From: Roseibium aestuarii
GTDB lineage: Bacteria; Pseudomonadota; Alphaproteobacteria; Rhizobiales; Stappiaceae
Assembly: GCF_008477545.1 (NCBI RefSeq)
Contig: NZ_VORA01000002.1
Location: 620,001-684,000 of the forward strand
Direction of reading: 5' to 3'
DNA length: 64,000 nucleotides
In this document: piece by piece, positions 19,129 through 28,700 of the stretch
Numbering within the stretch: the stretch's first letter is position 1
Layout: each line of letters opens with the position of its first letter
Notes under the pieces: generated by a model
What the model was told of the DNA's origin: nothing
Seen by the model: only the letters and a program-made list of their open reading frames with translations
Database searches by the model: none
Program-made: the position numbers and the translations under genes

Positions 19129-20994
19129 TCAGGCCGTTTCCCGAGAAGCCTCCGCAGCGCTGTCGAGGAACCCGCCGGACTGGTGCGCCCACAGATGGGC
19201 ATAAAGCCCGCCGGCCGCCTGAAGGGTCTGGTGATCCCCCTCCTCGATGATTCGCCCCTTGTCGAGGACGATCAGCCGGTCCATGGCCGAGATGGTCGAC
19301 AGGCGGTGGGCAATGGCGATCACCGTCTTGCCCTTCATCAGGTCGAAGAGGCTCTCCTGAATGGCGGCCTCCACCTCGGAGTCGAGCGCTGACGTGGCCT
19401 CGTCCAGCACCAGAATCGGCGCATCCTTCAGGAAGACGCGGGCAATCGCGATGCGCTGGCGCTGTCCGCCGGACAGCTTGACCCCACGCTCGCCCACATG
19501 GGCGGCCAGCCCCACGCGCCCGGCCTGATCGGTGAGCGTTGCCACGAAGTCCCAGGCATGGGCCTTCTTCAGCGCGTCGATCACGTCCGCCTCGCTCGCC
19601 TCAGGCTTGCCATAGGCGACATTCTCGAAGATCGACCGATGCAGCAGCGACGTGTCCTGGGTGACGACCCCGACATTTTGCCGGATCAGGTCCTGCCGGG
19701 TCAGGGCAATGTCCTGCCCGTCGATGAGAATGCGCCCGCCTTCCAGGTCATAGAAGCGCAGGAGCAGGTTGACGAGCGTGGACTTGCCCGCACCCGACCG
19801 GCCGATGAGACCAATCTTCTCACCCGGACGGATGGTCAGGGAGAGGTTCTCGATCACGCTGCTGGTCTTGCCATAGTGGAAGCGGATGCCCTCGAAGGTC
19901 ACCTCCCCGTTCGGCACGGCGAGTGCGGTGGCGTTCGGCACGTCCTGCACCTCGCGCTCCCGCGCCAGCGTGCCGATGCCATCCTGCACGGTCCCGACAT
20001 TCTCGAACAGTCCGGCCAGCTCCCAGAGGATCCAGTGGGACATGCCCTGAAGACGCAGGACAAGCGCGATGGCGATGGCGATCTGCCCGGTCGTCACGGC
20101 ACTGACCTGCCACAGCGCGATGGCCAGAGCCCCCGTGCCGAACAGGAGCGCCATGTTGATGAGCACCAGCACCACGTTCAGCTTGGTCACCAGCCGCATC
20201 TGGCCGAAGACCGTGTCGAGGAAGGCCTGCATCGAGCCACGGGCATAGGTCTCCTCGCGCGCGGTATGCGCGAAGAGCTTCACCGTGGTGATGTTGGTAT
20301 AGGCATCCACCACGTGCCCGGTCATCAGGGCACGGGCATCGGCCTGATCCTTCGACACATCCCGCAGTTTCGGGATGAAATGGCGAAGGGTCACCAGATA
20401 GGCCCCGAGCCAGCCCATGAAGAGCGCGCCGAACCAGGGATCTGCGCCGGAGACCACCACCACGGACGCGGTGAAGTAGACGCTGACATAGACGAGGATG
20501 TCGGCGAACTTGCTGACCACCTCCCGCACGGAAAGCGCGGTCTGCATCAGCTTGTTGGCAATCCGCCCGGCGAAGTCGTTCTGATAGAAGGACACGCTCT
20601 GCCGCAGCAGGTAGCGGTGCGCCCGGAAGCGGATGGACATGGGGAAGGTGCCCATCAGCCCCTGATGGAACAGGAGCTGCCAGACCACCTCCACGGCGGG
20701 GCGTGCCAGAAGCAGCACCGCCGCCATGAGGGCGAGACGGGGCCAGTTCTCCGACAGAAAGGACGCGCGGTCCGCGCCCTCCAGCCAGGTCACCAGATCC
20801 CCGATATAGGTGAAGATATAGACCTCCAGCACGGCGATCATCGCGCCGAGACAGGCCACACCCGCCAGAATGGGCCAGACCGGCCGGGTGTAATACCAGC
20901 AGAAAGCCATGAACCCGGAGGGCGGCGCCTCGAGCGGCGTCTCCGCAAAGGGATCAACAAGGCGCTCGAAACGCCGGAAAAGCGGTTCAAACAT
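19129..20994 (-). CDS. ABC exporter (fused membrane and ATPase domains), copy 1
   Basis: 621-residue half-transporter of the MsbA/LmrA type. Six membrane helices fill about residues 40-330. The ATPase domain follows: Walker A GRSGAGKST near 400, Q-loop region VGVVTQDTSLLHRS, signature LSGGQRQRIAIAR, Walker B ILVLDEATSALD and the H-loop AHRLS, all intact. It exports a lipid, peptide or drug as a dimer. Its ATG overlaps the preceding small membrane protein gene by eight bases. It is about as similar to the second exporter (23973-25796) as paralogues would be, so a heterodimer is possible. Confidence 0.9.
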   Translation of the reverse strand: MFEPLFRRFERLVDPFAETPLEAPPSGFMAFCWYYTRPVWPILAGVACLGAMIAVLEVYIFTYIGDLVTWLEGADRASFLSENWPRLALMAAVLLLARPAVEVVWQLLFHQGLMGTFPMSIRFRAHRYLLRQSVSFYQNDFAGRIANKLMQTALSVREVVSKFADILVYVSVYFTASVVVVSGADPWFGALFMGWLGAYLVTLRHFIPKLRDVSKDQADARALMTGHVVDAYTNITTVKLFAHTAREETYARGSMQAFLDTVFGQMRLVTKLNVVLVLINMALLFGTGALAIALWQVSAVTTGQIAIAIALVLRLQGMSHWILWELAGLFENVGTVQDGIGTLAREREVQDVPNATALAVPNGEVTFEGIRFHYGKTSSVIENLSLTIRPGEKIGLIGRSGAGKSTLVNLLLRFYDLEGGRILIDGQDIALTRQDLIRQNVGVVTQDTSLLHRSIFENVAYGKPEASEADVIDALKKAHAWDFVATLTDQAGRVGLAAHVGERGVKLSGGQRQRIAIARVFLKDAPILVLDEATSALDSEVEAAIQESLFDLMKGKTVIAIAHRLSTISAMDRLIVLDKGRIIEEGDHQTLQAAGGLYAHLWAHQSGGFLDSAAEASRETA

Positions 20995-21436
20995 GGGTTA
21001 CCTTTCTGCGCAGGGAGGACAACCGATGCTCCCCTCGCGCGTCAGCGGCCGGCGCGCTCATCCAGCGCCCCAATGCCGGATCGAGATCCGGTCGGGCGAG
21101 GGCAGCGGCGGCCAGGAAGGATGTCAAGGCAATCGCGACGATCACGCTGCCCAGATAGAGCGATCCGAGCGCCTCGACAAAGGCGCTGGCGGAATAGGTC
21201 TGCCCCTCGACCGTCACGGCCTCGATCCGGGCTAGCTCGGAAACCAGCGCGGGAAGGAAGATCAGGACGGAAAGGCCGGCGATCAACCCGACAAGGCTGA
21301 CCGCTCGCAGACCCAGACGCGCAAGCCGGCGCGTCATCGGCAAGGAGGACGCCGCACGGTCGATCCGGGCAGCGGGAAAGGGAACATCGGGCCGTTCGGG
21401 CATGGCGAACGGATCAAAGGGATAACGCGCCGACAT
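20987..21436 (-). CDS. Small membrane protein coupled to ABC exporter
   Basis: 149 residues, no family recognised. After a Pro-rich start (MSARYPFDPFAMPERPDVPFP) come two membrane helices, about 44-65 (LVGLIAGLSVLIFLPAL) and 93-112 (YLGSVIVAIALTSFLAAAA), and a basic tail. CGGAGG lies nine bases before ATG 21436. Its end overlaps the start of the ABC exporter gene, so the two are coupled and it is a candidate accessory subunit of that exporter. Confidence 0.75.
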   Translation of the reverse strand: MSARYPFDPFAMPERPDVPFPAARIDRAASSLPMTRRLARLGLRAVSLVGLIAGLSVLIFLPALVSELARIEAVTVEGQTYSASAFVEALGSLYLGSVIVAIALTSFLAAAALARPDLDPALGRWMSAPAADARGEHRLSSLRRKVTHV

Positions 21437-21576
21437 GGCACTGCCTCCGTTAAGGCAAGAACATGAAGGTCTCGAGACGACACGGGATCGTGCGCAGCCG
21501 GAACGCAGTCGCACCGCGTCAGGGCTTTACGAGAACCGGATTATGGCAAGAGGTCGGAAAAAAGGTCGAAACGCGC

Positions 21577-21645
21577 TCAGCAGGAGACGCGACGGGCCAC
21601 GCAAAGGGAAGAGCTGGTGCGATGCAGCTGAACAAAGACTGTCAT
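21577..21645 (-). CDS. Candidate 22-residue leader peptide upstream of ABC exporter operon
   Basis: ATG 21645 is preceded by a near-perfect ribosome binding site, GAGGAGGAG. The frame encodes 22 residues ending LCVARRVSC, with three serines in a row and two cysteines. A run of six T follows about 15 bases after the stop, then 130 bases to the exporter operon. The strong initiation signal on such a short frame suggests a translated upstream ORF, possibly an attenuator. Chance occurrence cannot be excluded. No family is recognised. Confidence 0.4.
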   Translation of the reverse strand: MTVFVQLHRTSSSLCVARRVSC

Positions 21646-21760
21646 GTAGCTCCTCCTCTGATCCTGGGGGAAAAGGCCCCGAGGGAAATGAATGCGGTGA
21701 CCGGGTGCTTCGTCTGAAGACGGGCGAAGCAGAACCGCCGGGCGGCGGATGTCAGGGATG

Positions 21761-21883
21761 CTACTGATTGCCGCAGCGATCACAAGCATTCTTTTCCACA
21801 CCGGCTGACGGGACACGCTCTTCGTTGCAATTCGGCAACAGGACAGCCGGTTCGCGCTCCGGCACCGCTTGCACGCGCCCCAT
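21761..21883 (-). CDS. Possible 40-residue small protein
   Basis: ATG 21883 has GGAGG eight bases upstream and opens a 40-residue frame that ends with a CxxC pair (ACDRCGNQ), with a third Cys at about residue 19. It starts just after the chemoreceptor terminator on the same strand. It is too short for a firm call, and no family is recognised. It could be a metal- or redox-related microprotein, or noise. Confidence 0.25.
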   Translation of the reverse strand: MGRVQAVPEREPAVLLPNCNEERVPSAGVEKNACDRCGNQ

Positions 21884-21899
21884 CAAGCCCGCCTCCATG

Positions 21900-21928
21900 A
21901 AAAAAGCCGGCACGAGGCCGGCTTTCAT
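21900..21928 (-). terminator. Rho-independent terminator of the chemoreceptor gene
   Basis: AAAGCCGGC (21903-21911) with GCCGGCTTT (21917-21925) and a 5-base loop. Read on the minus strand the hairpin runs into TTTTTT. Confidence 0.88.
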
Positions 21929-21957
21929 CACATGGCTGTTGGTGGCCAAGCGCGCCG

Positions 21958-23277
21958 TCAGGCCGCGCGCACGCTGACGAGGAACTGCCGCACCTGATCC
22001 TGCAGGGCGGAAGACAGGCCGGCGAGCTCGCCCGAGGCAGACTGCAACTCGGCGGTCGCCGAATGGCTGTCGTCCATGGCCGCCGAGAGGCGCCCCATGT
22101 TGGAAGACACCCGGCGCGAGCTGCCCTCCGCGATGCGGGCATTGTCGCCGATCTGGTGGGTCGCATGGGTCTGCTCTTCCACCGCCTGGCGCACGATGCC
22201 GGAAATCTCGCTGATCTGGTCGATGGTGGCCGCAATCGAGCCGATGGCGGCTTCCGCCTGCGCGGCCACATCCTGCACGGAGGCGACCTGCGCGGAAATG
22301 TCTTCCGTCGCCTTGGTGGTCTGCTCGGCGAGCGTCTTCACCTCGTTGGCCACAACGGCGAAGCCCGAGCCGGCAGCCCCGGCGCGAGCGGCCTCGATGG
22401 TCGCGTTGAGGGCAAGCAGGTTGGTCTGGCTGGCGATCTGGCTGATCAGGTCGACGATCTCGCCGATGGCCCGACCCGTGTCGGACAGGCGCCCGACGAT
22501 GGCGTCGGTCTTGCGCGCTTCGGCCACGGCCGTTCCGGCGATCTGCGCCGCCTGCGCCACGTTGCCACCGATATCGGCGATGGAACGGGCGAGATGTTCG
22601 GCAGATTCATTCACCGCCACTACAGAGCTGCTGGCCTCTTCGCTGGCGGAACTGACTTCGCTCACCGCCTCGAGGGAGGAGCCCACGGCGCCCTGCACCA
22701 CGGCAGAACTCTGGCTGACCGTTTCCGAAGCCCGGGTCAGGGCCTCGACCACGCTGATCACCGTGCGCTCGAAGTCGGTCGCCACATCGGCCATCAGCGC
22801 CTTGCGGTCCTCCTCGGCGCGGGCCTGCTGTTCGGCCTTCTGCTGCGCCTCTTCTTCGGCGCGCTGCGCCAGCTTCTCGCGGAATCCGATGACCGAGCGG
22901 GCGATCACGCCGAGCTCATCGCGGCGGTCGGCACCGTCGATCTCCACGTCCAGCTCCCCTTCGCGCAGCCGGTCCAGCCCCTGCTGCAGCTTGGCCAGCG
23001 GCCGGGCAAGGCCCAGCGCAAGCACGATCGCCAGGACAAGGAAGCCCACGCCCACCGGCATCACCACGAGGGCGATGTTGATCATCTCGCCGAGGATCAG
23101 CTTGTCGATCTGGGAGGACAGGTCCCCGCTGAGGAAGACGTCCTTCATGGTCGGGTTCTGCAACTGGGCGATCAGGGCGGTGCGGAAGGAATAAAAGGCG
23201 AAGGCCGTACCCGCCAGCATGATGGCGACGGCCGTCAGAACCATGGCCACGAAGCGGCCCTTGATGGAAAGTGTCAT
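21958..23277 (-). CDS. Methyl-accepting chemotaxis protein
   Basis: 439 residues. Two membrane helices (about 9-29 and 66-88) enclose a short periplasmic part of about 35-40 residues, too small for a usual ligand domain. A HAMP segment follows ([22 protein letters not shown]). The signalling domain has the highly conserved hairpin tip [24 protein letters not shown] 23277 gives the natural N terminus MTLSIKGRF. The receptor should signal to CheA and the flagellar motor, and may sense membrane or internal cues. It has its own terminator. Confidence 0.93.
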   Translation of the reverse strand: MTLSIKGRFVAMVLTAVAIMLAGTAFAFYSFRTALIAQLQNPTMKDVFLSGDLSSQIDKLILGEMINIALVVMPVGVGFLVLAIVLALGLARPLAKLQQGLDRLREGELDVEIDGADRRDELGVIARSVIGFREKLAQRAEEEAQQKAEQQARAEEDRKALMADVATDFERTVISVVEALTRASETVSQSSAVVQGAVGSSLEAVSEVSSASEEASSSVVAVNESAEHLARSIADIGGNVAQAAQIAGTAVAEARKTDAIVGRLSDTGRAIGEIVDLISQIASQTNLLALNATIEAARAGAAGSGFAVVANEVKTLAEQTTKATEDISAQVASVQDVAAQAEAAIGSIAATIDQISEISGIVRQAVEEQTHATHQIGDNARIAEGSSRRVSSNMGRLSAAMDDSHSATAELQSASGELAGLSSALQDQVRQFLVSVRAA

Positions 23278-23478
23278 GTGAAGCGCGTCGGTCCGAGAAG
23301 AGGGAAGCGGCCCCCACAATCAGGAGCCCTTGTCCAAAGTCTCATGCAACCGAGTAAAAATATCGTAACCCCAAGGGCTTGCGGATCAGCCCTCGCCGTT
23401 CCCGCGCCGTTGGCGGTCAGTATGTCGCGGATCCCTCGCCTGACGGGGCGACGCGCCTTTCAAGCTGACGTTGCGGCT

Positions 23479-23886
23479 TCAGCCACTCACCATCATTCGC
23501 GCGACCAGCGTGCCGAGGAAAGCGGAGATCCCGGTCAGGACCGTGCCCCACGCCACATCCACGATCACCACCACGAAGGGCCAGCCCTTCAACGTCGCAT
23601 AATTGGTCATGTCATAGGTCGCATAGGCGAAGAAGCCGAAGAGCGCCCCATACAGAAGCGCGTAGCCCACGTTGCCCGAGCGCAGGGAGGGAGAGATCGC
23701 GAAGATCACGATGCCGACGATGTAGAGCGCATAGAACCCGGCCGCGGCAGCCATGTTCGGCTTGTCGAGCATCAGATGACCGATGTTGTCGACATAGAAC
23801 CGGGTCGCGACCTTGCCCAGCCAGATGGCATCGATGCCGAGAAAGATGACGGTGGTGGCGACATAGGCGACTACATACTGGATCAT
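23479..23886 (-). CDS. DUF2177 family membrane protein
   Basis: 135 residues, four membrane helices and almost no soluble part. Features of the family are IDAIWLG near the first helix and FAYATYDMTNYATLKGWP in the middle. The function of this family is unknown. ATG 23886 starts the first helix directly (MIQYVVAYVATTVIFLG). It lies 86 bases after the second ABC exporter start region on the same strand, and may be co-transcribed with it. Confidence 0.85.
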   Translation of the reverse strand: MIQYVVAYVATTVIFLGIDAIWLGKVATRFYVDNIGHLMLDKPNMAAAAGFYALYIVGIVIFAISPSLRSGNVGYALLYGALFGFFAYATYDMTNYATLKGWPFVVVIVDVAWGTVLTGISAFLGTLVARMMVSG

Positions 23887-23972
23887 CGGAGAAACCTGGG
23901 TTGGCGAGGGATCGCTGCACGTCGCGACGGATCGGATATCTGAACGGTCTACGACTACAGGTTGGGGCCAGA

Positions 23973-25796
23973 TCACCCCTCGGCCAGAAATCCGCCGGAC
24001 TGCCGCTCCCAAAGCCGCGCATAGAGCCCGTCAGGCTGCCGCAACAGGGCCTCATGCGTCCCCGATTGCACGATCCGGCCCCGGTCCATCACCACCAGCC
24101 GGTCGAGCCGTGAGATGGTGGACAGGCGATGGGCAATGGCGATCACCGTCTTGCCCTGCATCAGCTCCAGCAGATTGTCCTGGATCGCCGCCTCGACCTC
24201 CGAGTCCAGGGCGGAGGTCGCCTCGTCCAGCACGAGGATCGGGGCGTTCTTCAGCAGCACCCGGGCAATGGCGATGCGCTGGCGCTGCCCGCCGGAGAGC
24301 TTCACCCCGCGCTCGCCCACCCGTGCGTCGAACCCGCGCCGCCCCTGCTTGTCCGAAAGTCCCTCGATGAAATCGAGGGCGTGCGCCCGGCGCGCGGCCT
24401 CGATCATCTCCGCCTCGCTCGCCCCCGGCCGCCCGTAGAGAATGTTGTCGCGGATCGAGCGATGCAGCAGGGACGTGTCCTGGGTCACCATGCCGATCTG
24501 CCGGCGCAGGCTCTCCTGGGTGACTTGGCGCACGTCCACCCCGTCGATCCGCACCGAGCCGGCTTCCGCATCGTGGAACCGCAGCAGCAGACTGACGAGC
24601 GTCGACTTGCCCGCGCCCGACGGCCCGACAAGACCGACGCGCTCGCCCGGCGCGATGCTCAGGTCCAGCCCCTCAAGCACGCCGCTTCCCTTGCCATAGT
24701 GAAAGCTCAGACGGGAGAAATCGATCCGGCCCTGCGCCACCTCAAGATCGGCCGCATCCGCTGCATCGGTGACCGCGACCGGCTGCAGGACCGTGTCCAT
24801 GCTGTCCTGGAAGGTGCCGATGTTGCGGAAAAGGCCATTGAGCTGACCGAACAACCGGTTGAGCAGGAGATTGAGCCGCAGCACGAGACCGAGGGTGAAG
24901 GCCACATCCCCCGTGCTCAGCCCCCCATCCTGCCAGGCCACCAGAGCCATCGCGGCAATCAGCACCATCATCACGCTGCTCAGCAGCGCCATCGCGCTGC
25001 GCACGGAGGTCAGCAACCGGGTGAAGGCGCGGGTCTTCTCGATGCCGGAGCGGAAGATGGCCTGCGTCGCCGCGTCCTCCACCCCCTCCTCGCCGAAGAG
25101 CTTGACCGTCTGGATGTTGGTGTAGGTGTCGACCAGATGCCCGCTGATCCGGGATTGCCCATTGGCCATCTCGCGCGCCGCCTGTCGCACCCGGGGAACG
25201 AAATACCGGGCAAGCACCGCAAAGCTCGCGAGCCAGACAGCGACCACCAGTCCGAGCACCGGGCTGAGCTGGCCGAGCAGCACCAGCGTGCTCAGGGCAT
25301 AGACCAGAATGTACCAGACGGTCTGCAGCAGGTTGACCATGAAGTCGCCCAGTGCAAAGCCGCTCTGCATCACCTTCTGCGCCAGACGCCCGGAGAAATC
25401 CTCGTGGAAGAACCCGAGGCTCTGGGTCATGACCCGCTTGTGGGACTGCCAGCGCACCAGATTGAAGAAATGCGGCACCACCGCCTGTTCTTCGACAAGG
25501 GCCGACAGGCTGTTGGTGAGCGTCCGCGCCACGATGACGAAGGCTGCCATGGCCGCAAGAATGGGCCAGGTCTGCGCCAGGAACGTTGCCCGCGGCACGC
25601 CCTCCAGCCGGTCGACAATATCCCCCACCAGCACATAGAGGCTGGCCTCGACCCCGGCCATGGCGCCGCCCAGCACGAGCATCAGCGCAAAGGGCCAGCG
25701 CGCCTGCCGGACGAAATGCACCACAAGTGCCAGCGTGCCCCCACCTTCAGGCGCCGAACCGGCGGAAGAAAAGGGCGCGATCCAGCGCTCGAACAT
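23973..25796 (-). CDS. ABC exporter (fused membrane and ATPase domains), copy 2
   Basis: About 607 residues, the same architecture as the exporter at 19129-20994: six helices and then an ATPase domain with GPSGAGKST, MVTQDTSLLHRS, LSGGQRQRIAIAR, ILVLDEATSALD and AHRLS. All catalytic parts are intact. The start is uncertain. ATG 25796 (MFERWIAPF) matches the start of copy 1 (MFEPLF), while ATG 25832 would add twelve residues. Neither has a strong ribosome binding site. The substrate is unknown. Copies 1 and 2 probably arose by duplication. Confidence 0.88.
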   Translation of the reverse strand: MFERWIAPFSSAGSAPEGGGTLALVVHFVRQARWPFALMLVLGGAMAGVEASLYVLVGDIVDRLEGVPRATFLAQTWPILAAMAAFVIVARTLTNSLSALVEEQAVVPHFFNLVRWQSHKRVMTQSLGFFHEDFSGRLAQKVMQSGFALGDFMVNLLQTVWYILVYALSTLVLLGQLSPVLGLVVAVWLASFAVLARYFVPRVRQAAREMANGQSRISGHLVDTYTNIQTVKLFGEEGVEDAATQAIFRSGIEKTRAFTRLLTSVRSAMALLSSVMMVLIAAMALVAWQDGGLSTGDVAFTLGLVLRLNLLLNRLFGQLNGLFRNIGTFQDSMDTVLQPVAVTDAADAADLEVAQGRIDFSRLSFHYGKGSGVLEGLDLSIAPGERVGLVGPSGAGKSTLVSLLLRFHDAEAGSVRIDGVDVRQVTQESLRRQIGMVTQDTSLLHRSIRDNILYGRPGASEAEMIEAARRAHALDFIEGLSDKQGRRGFDARVGERGVKLSGGQRQRIAIARVLLKNAPILVLDEATSALDSEVEAAIQDNLLELMQGKTVIAIAHRLSTISRLDRLVVMDRGRIVQSGTHEALLRQPDGLYARLWERQSGGFLAEG

Positions 25797-25970
25797 TCGG
25801 AAGGGCAAAAACACGCGACAGGCTCCGATCATCGGTCGCTCAGGATGCGAAAAGGCCCCGCAGGGCGGCACGCGAGGCGACGGGTCGCCAGACCATAGCC
25901 TGAGTCGACGCGCTTGCATTCCGCGCAGACCCGTGCGACCTGCCCCTCACGCCAGAAAGGAACCCGGATC

Positions 25971-26432
25971 GTGCCCCATCTCGTCCTGTATCAGCCGGAT
26001 ATTCCCCAGAACACCGGAACGCTCCTGCGCCTGTCCGCCTGTCTCGGACGCACCGTGCACCTGATCGAACCCGCCGGCTTCCCTCTCTCCGACAAGGGCC
26101 TGAAGCGGGCCGGCATGGACTATCTCGACCAGGCCGCCCTCGTGCGCCACATGAGCCATGCCCATTTCGAGGCCTGGCGGCTGAGCGAAGGGCGACGTCT
26201 GGTGCTGCTGACCACCCGATCCGATCTGCCCTACACGGACTTTACCTTTCGTACCGACGACCTCCTGATGCTGGGCCGAGAGAGCTCGGGCGTGCCAGAA
26301 GCGGTCCACGATGGCGCGGATGCGCGCATCACCGTTCCCATGCGCCCGGAGACACGCTCCCTCAATGTGGCGATCGCGGGCGCCATGGTTCTGGGGGAAG
26401 CCCTGCGCCAGACATCGGCCTTTCCCGGGTGA
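25971..26432 (+). CDS. trmL: tRNA (cytidine(34)-2'-O)-methyltransferase
   Basis: 153 residues, a minimal SPOUT methyltransferase. It methylates the 2'-O of the wobble base in certain leucine tRNAs using SAM. Family motifs are [30 protein letters not shown] and the knot segment [19 protein letters not shown]. The start is GTG 25971 with AGAAAGG ten bases upstream. This gives the family's normal length. Confidence 0.94.
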   Translation: MPHLVLYQPDIPQNTGTLLRLSACLGRTVHLIEPAGFPLSDKGLKRAGMDYLDQAALVRHMSHAHFEAWRLSEGRRLVLLTTRSDLPYTDFTFRTDDLLMLGRESSGVPEAVHDGADARITVPMRPETRSLNVAIAGAMVLGEALRQTSAFPG

Positions 26433-26520
26433 CCCGTCGCGCGGCGGGGCTGGTCACCCGCCGCCAAGTTCCGTAAAAGGCTTGACGATCCCGAAAGCCG
26501 GAAACCACAGGCAACGTTTC

Positions 26521-27447
26521 ATGAGCCAGAACGACAAGTCCACCCGCGGCGGCCCGGTGCCTGCCGATATCGAGACCAAGAAGACCACGGCGACGGTCTG
26601 GTTCGCCAACCTGCGCGATCAGATCTGCGCGGCCTTCGAAACGCTCGAGGACGAGATCGCAACCGGGAACGGCCCACTCTCCGACCAAACGGCCGGCCGC
26701 TTCGTCCGCACCCCCTGGGAGCGCACGGACAGCACCGGTGCCAAGGGCGGCGGCGGCGTCATGTCGATGATGCATGGCCGGGTCTTCGAGAAGGTCGGGG
26801 TTCATGTCTCCACCGTTCACGGCGAGTTCTCGCCGGAGTTTCGGGGCCAGATCCCCGGGGCGGCAGAAGACCCGCGTTTCTGGGCCTCCGGCATCAGCCT
26901 CATCGCCCATCCCCAGAACCCGCATGTGCCGGCCGTGCACATGAACACGCGCATGGTTGTGACCACCCGCCAGTGGTTCGGCGGTGGCGCCGACCTGACC
27001 CCGGTTCTGGACGCCCGCCGCACCCAGGAGGACCCGGACACGCAGGCCTTCCATGCGGCCATGCGCGGGGCCTGCGAGGCCCATGCGGTCGCCGACTATG
27101 ACGGCTACAAGGCCTGGTGCGACGAGTATTTCTTCCTGCCGCACCGCAACGAGCCGCGCGGCATCGGCGGGATCTTCTACGACTATCTGCATTCTGGAGA
27201 ATGGGACGCGGACTTCGCCTTCACCCAGGACGTCGGCCGCGCCTTCCTCGGCATCTATCCCGAGCTGGTGCGGGCAAACTTCCGCAAGCCGTGGACCGAG
27301 GCCGAGCGCGAGGAACAGCTCATCCGGCGCGGGCGTTACGTGGAATACAATCTGCTCTTCGACCGCGGCACGATCTTCGGCCTGAAGACCGGCGGCAATG
27401 TCGCCTCGATCCTGTCGTCCATGCCGCCGGTGGTGAAGTGGCCATGA
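26521..27447 (+). CDS. hemF: Oxygen-dependent coproporphyrinogen III oxidase
   Basis: 308 residues. It converts coproporphyrinogen III to protoporphyrinogen IX with O2 in haem synthesis. Signature segments are [49 protein letters not shown] and the C-terminal [22 protein letters not shown] 26521 gives the usual length. It is 88 bases after trmL on the same strand. Confidence 0.97.
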   Translation: MSQNDKSTRGGPVPADIETKKTTATVWFANLRDQICAAFETLEDEIATGNGPLSDQTAGRFVRTPWERTDSTGAKGGGGVMSMMHGRVFEKVGVHVSTVHGEFSPEFRGQIPGAAEDPRFWASGISLIAHPQNPHVPAVHMNTRMVVTTRQWFGGGADLTPVLDARRTQEDPDTQAFHAAMRGACEAHAVADYDGYKAWCDEYFFLPHRNEPRGIGGIFYDYLHSGEWDADFAFTQDVGRAFLGIYPELVRANFRKPWTEAEREEQLIRRGRYVEYNLLFDRGTIFGLKTGGNVASILSSMPPVVKWP

Positions 27448-27465
27448 GCCGGAGGCCCTTGCCGG

Positions 27466-28581
27466 TCAGTTGATCAGCCGCGGCATGTCCATGCGGCCGG
27501 GACGCGGTGCCACCGTTTCCCGGTCGAGCACCACTTCACGGAACAGGGCCAGCAGATCCGCATCCAGCTTGCGCCCCATGCCGAAGAGGGTCGCAAAGGC
27601 CTGACGCGGCGACGACGGGTGATCGTTGCGATAGCGATCGATCATCCCCGCATAGAGATTGCAGATGGAGAGGATCCGCAGACAGGCGGAGATCTCGTCT
27701 CCCATCAGCCCCATGGGATAGCCGGTTCCATCGAGATATTCATGATGGGCGACCATCATGTTGCGGACGATGGCTGGCACGGCGGGCTGCCCCTTCAGGA
27801 TCACATCCGCATATTCAGGATGCAGGGCGATCAGGTTCCGCTCTTCCTCGCTGAGTTGTTCCACAGGCTTGTCCAGGACCGCCAGCGGCAGCTTCACCTT
27901 GCCCAGATCATGCAGCATCGCGCCGATGCCCATCTGGACACTGTCGCGCTCCGTCACCCCCAGAACATCGACGAATTGCAGCACGAGCCCGGTCACCATC
28001 AGCGAATGACAGAATGTGGGACTGTGGTGGTTCTGGACGGTAGAGAGCCACACCGTCAGGCCATCCACCTTCAGGGCGGACATGATCGCCGACACCGCGC
28101 GATTGCAGCTGCCCAGCGGCAAAGCCTCGCCGACGACCGTGCTCATCACCGCCGTTTCGAAGGCCTCGCAGGCCTCGAGAACACCGACACGGGTGGCTTC
28201 CGGGATATCGTCTGCAAGGGCGGGCACCCCATAGGTGCCGAGAAGTCGGCGGATCTTGCCCACCGCAAGGGAGGCCGGCTCGTCCCGATCCCAGAGGTCG
28301 GCCAGCCCAAGGGCCTGAGCCTGCACCGTCTCCTGACGCCGCTCCGGCGACACCATGCCGATGCAACGAATGCCCGGTTCGGCCTCAAGCACCGCCTTCA
28401 GTCGGTCGGCGTGTTCACGCTCGACCCGGGCCATGCTGATGAGGCCAAGGGAGCTTTCAGCCAGCCGCGCTGGCGTGATCTCCTCGAAGGAAACTCTCTC
28501 GACCCGATAAAGCAACTGCAGGTCCTGCAAGCTGGGCGGCAGATGTGCTTCGGTCTGGGTCACCACGACGATCGGTTTCAT
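27466..28581 (-). CDS. HD-GYP domain protein (putative c-di-GMP phosphodiesterase)
   Basis: 371 residues. The N-terminal third (about 1-110) looks like a degenerate receiver-type domain, beginning MKPIVVVTQTEAHLPPSL. The HD-GYP domain (about 165-330) keeps HSLMVTGL, HDLGK, HPEYADVIL and HHEYLDGTGYP, so the metal ligands and the GYP motif are present. HD-GYP proteins break c-di-GMP to GMP. The PilZ protein at 9037 and the flagellar block make c-di-GMP control of motility plausible. An upstream GTG at 28602 is an alternative start. Confidence 0.88.
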   Translation of the reverse strand: MKPIVVVTQTEAHLPPSLQDLQLLYRVERVSFEEITPARLAESSLGLISMARVEREHADRLKAVLEAEPGIRCIGMVSPERRQETVQAQALGLADLWDRDEPASLAVGKIRRLLGTYGVPALADDIPEATRVGVLEACEAFETAVMSTVVGEALPLGSCNRAVSAIMSALKVDGLTVWLSTVQNHHSPTFCHSLMVTGLVLQFVDVLGVTERDSVQMGIGAMLHDLGKVKLPLAVLDKPVEQLSEEERNLIALHPEYADVILKGQPAVPAIVRNMMVAHHEYLDGTGYPMGLMGDEISACLRILSICNLYAGMIDRYRNDHPSSPRQAFATLFGMGRKLDADLLALFREVVLDRETVAPRPGRMDMPRLIN

Positions 28582-28700
28582 GTCCGCCGGAAGCCCTCGC
28601 ACGCGACCACCGGAGACGGCGGTCGAACCGTTTCAGGCTAGGACGAGAATCTGAAGATATCCTTGCGTCAGGTTCGCGCATTTGACCTCTGGCGCGGGTG

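Noticed and set aside
18738..19250. 170-codon plus-strand frame in the petABC upstream region
   Set aside because: It is rich in Arg and Pro with no motif, runs into the ABC exporter on the opposite strand, and has no ribosome binding site.
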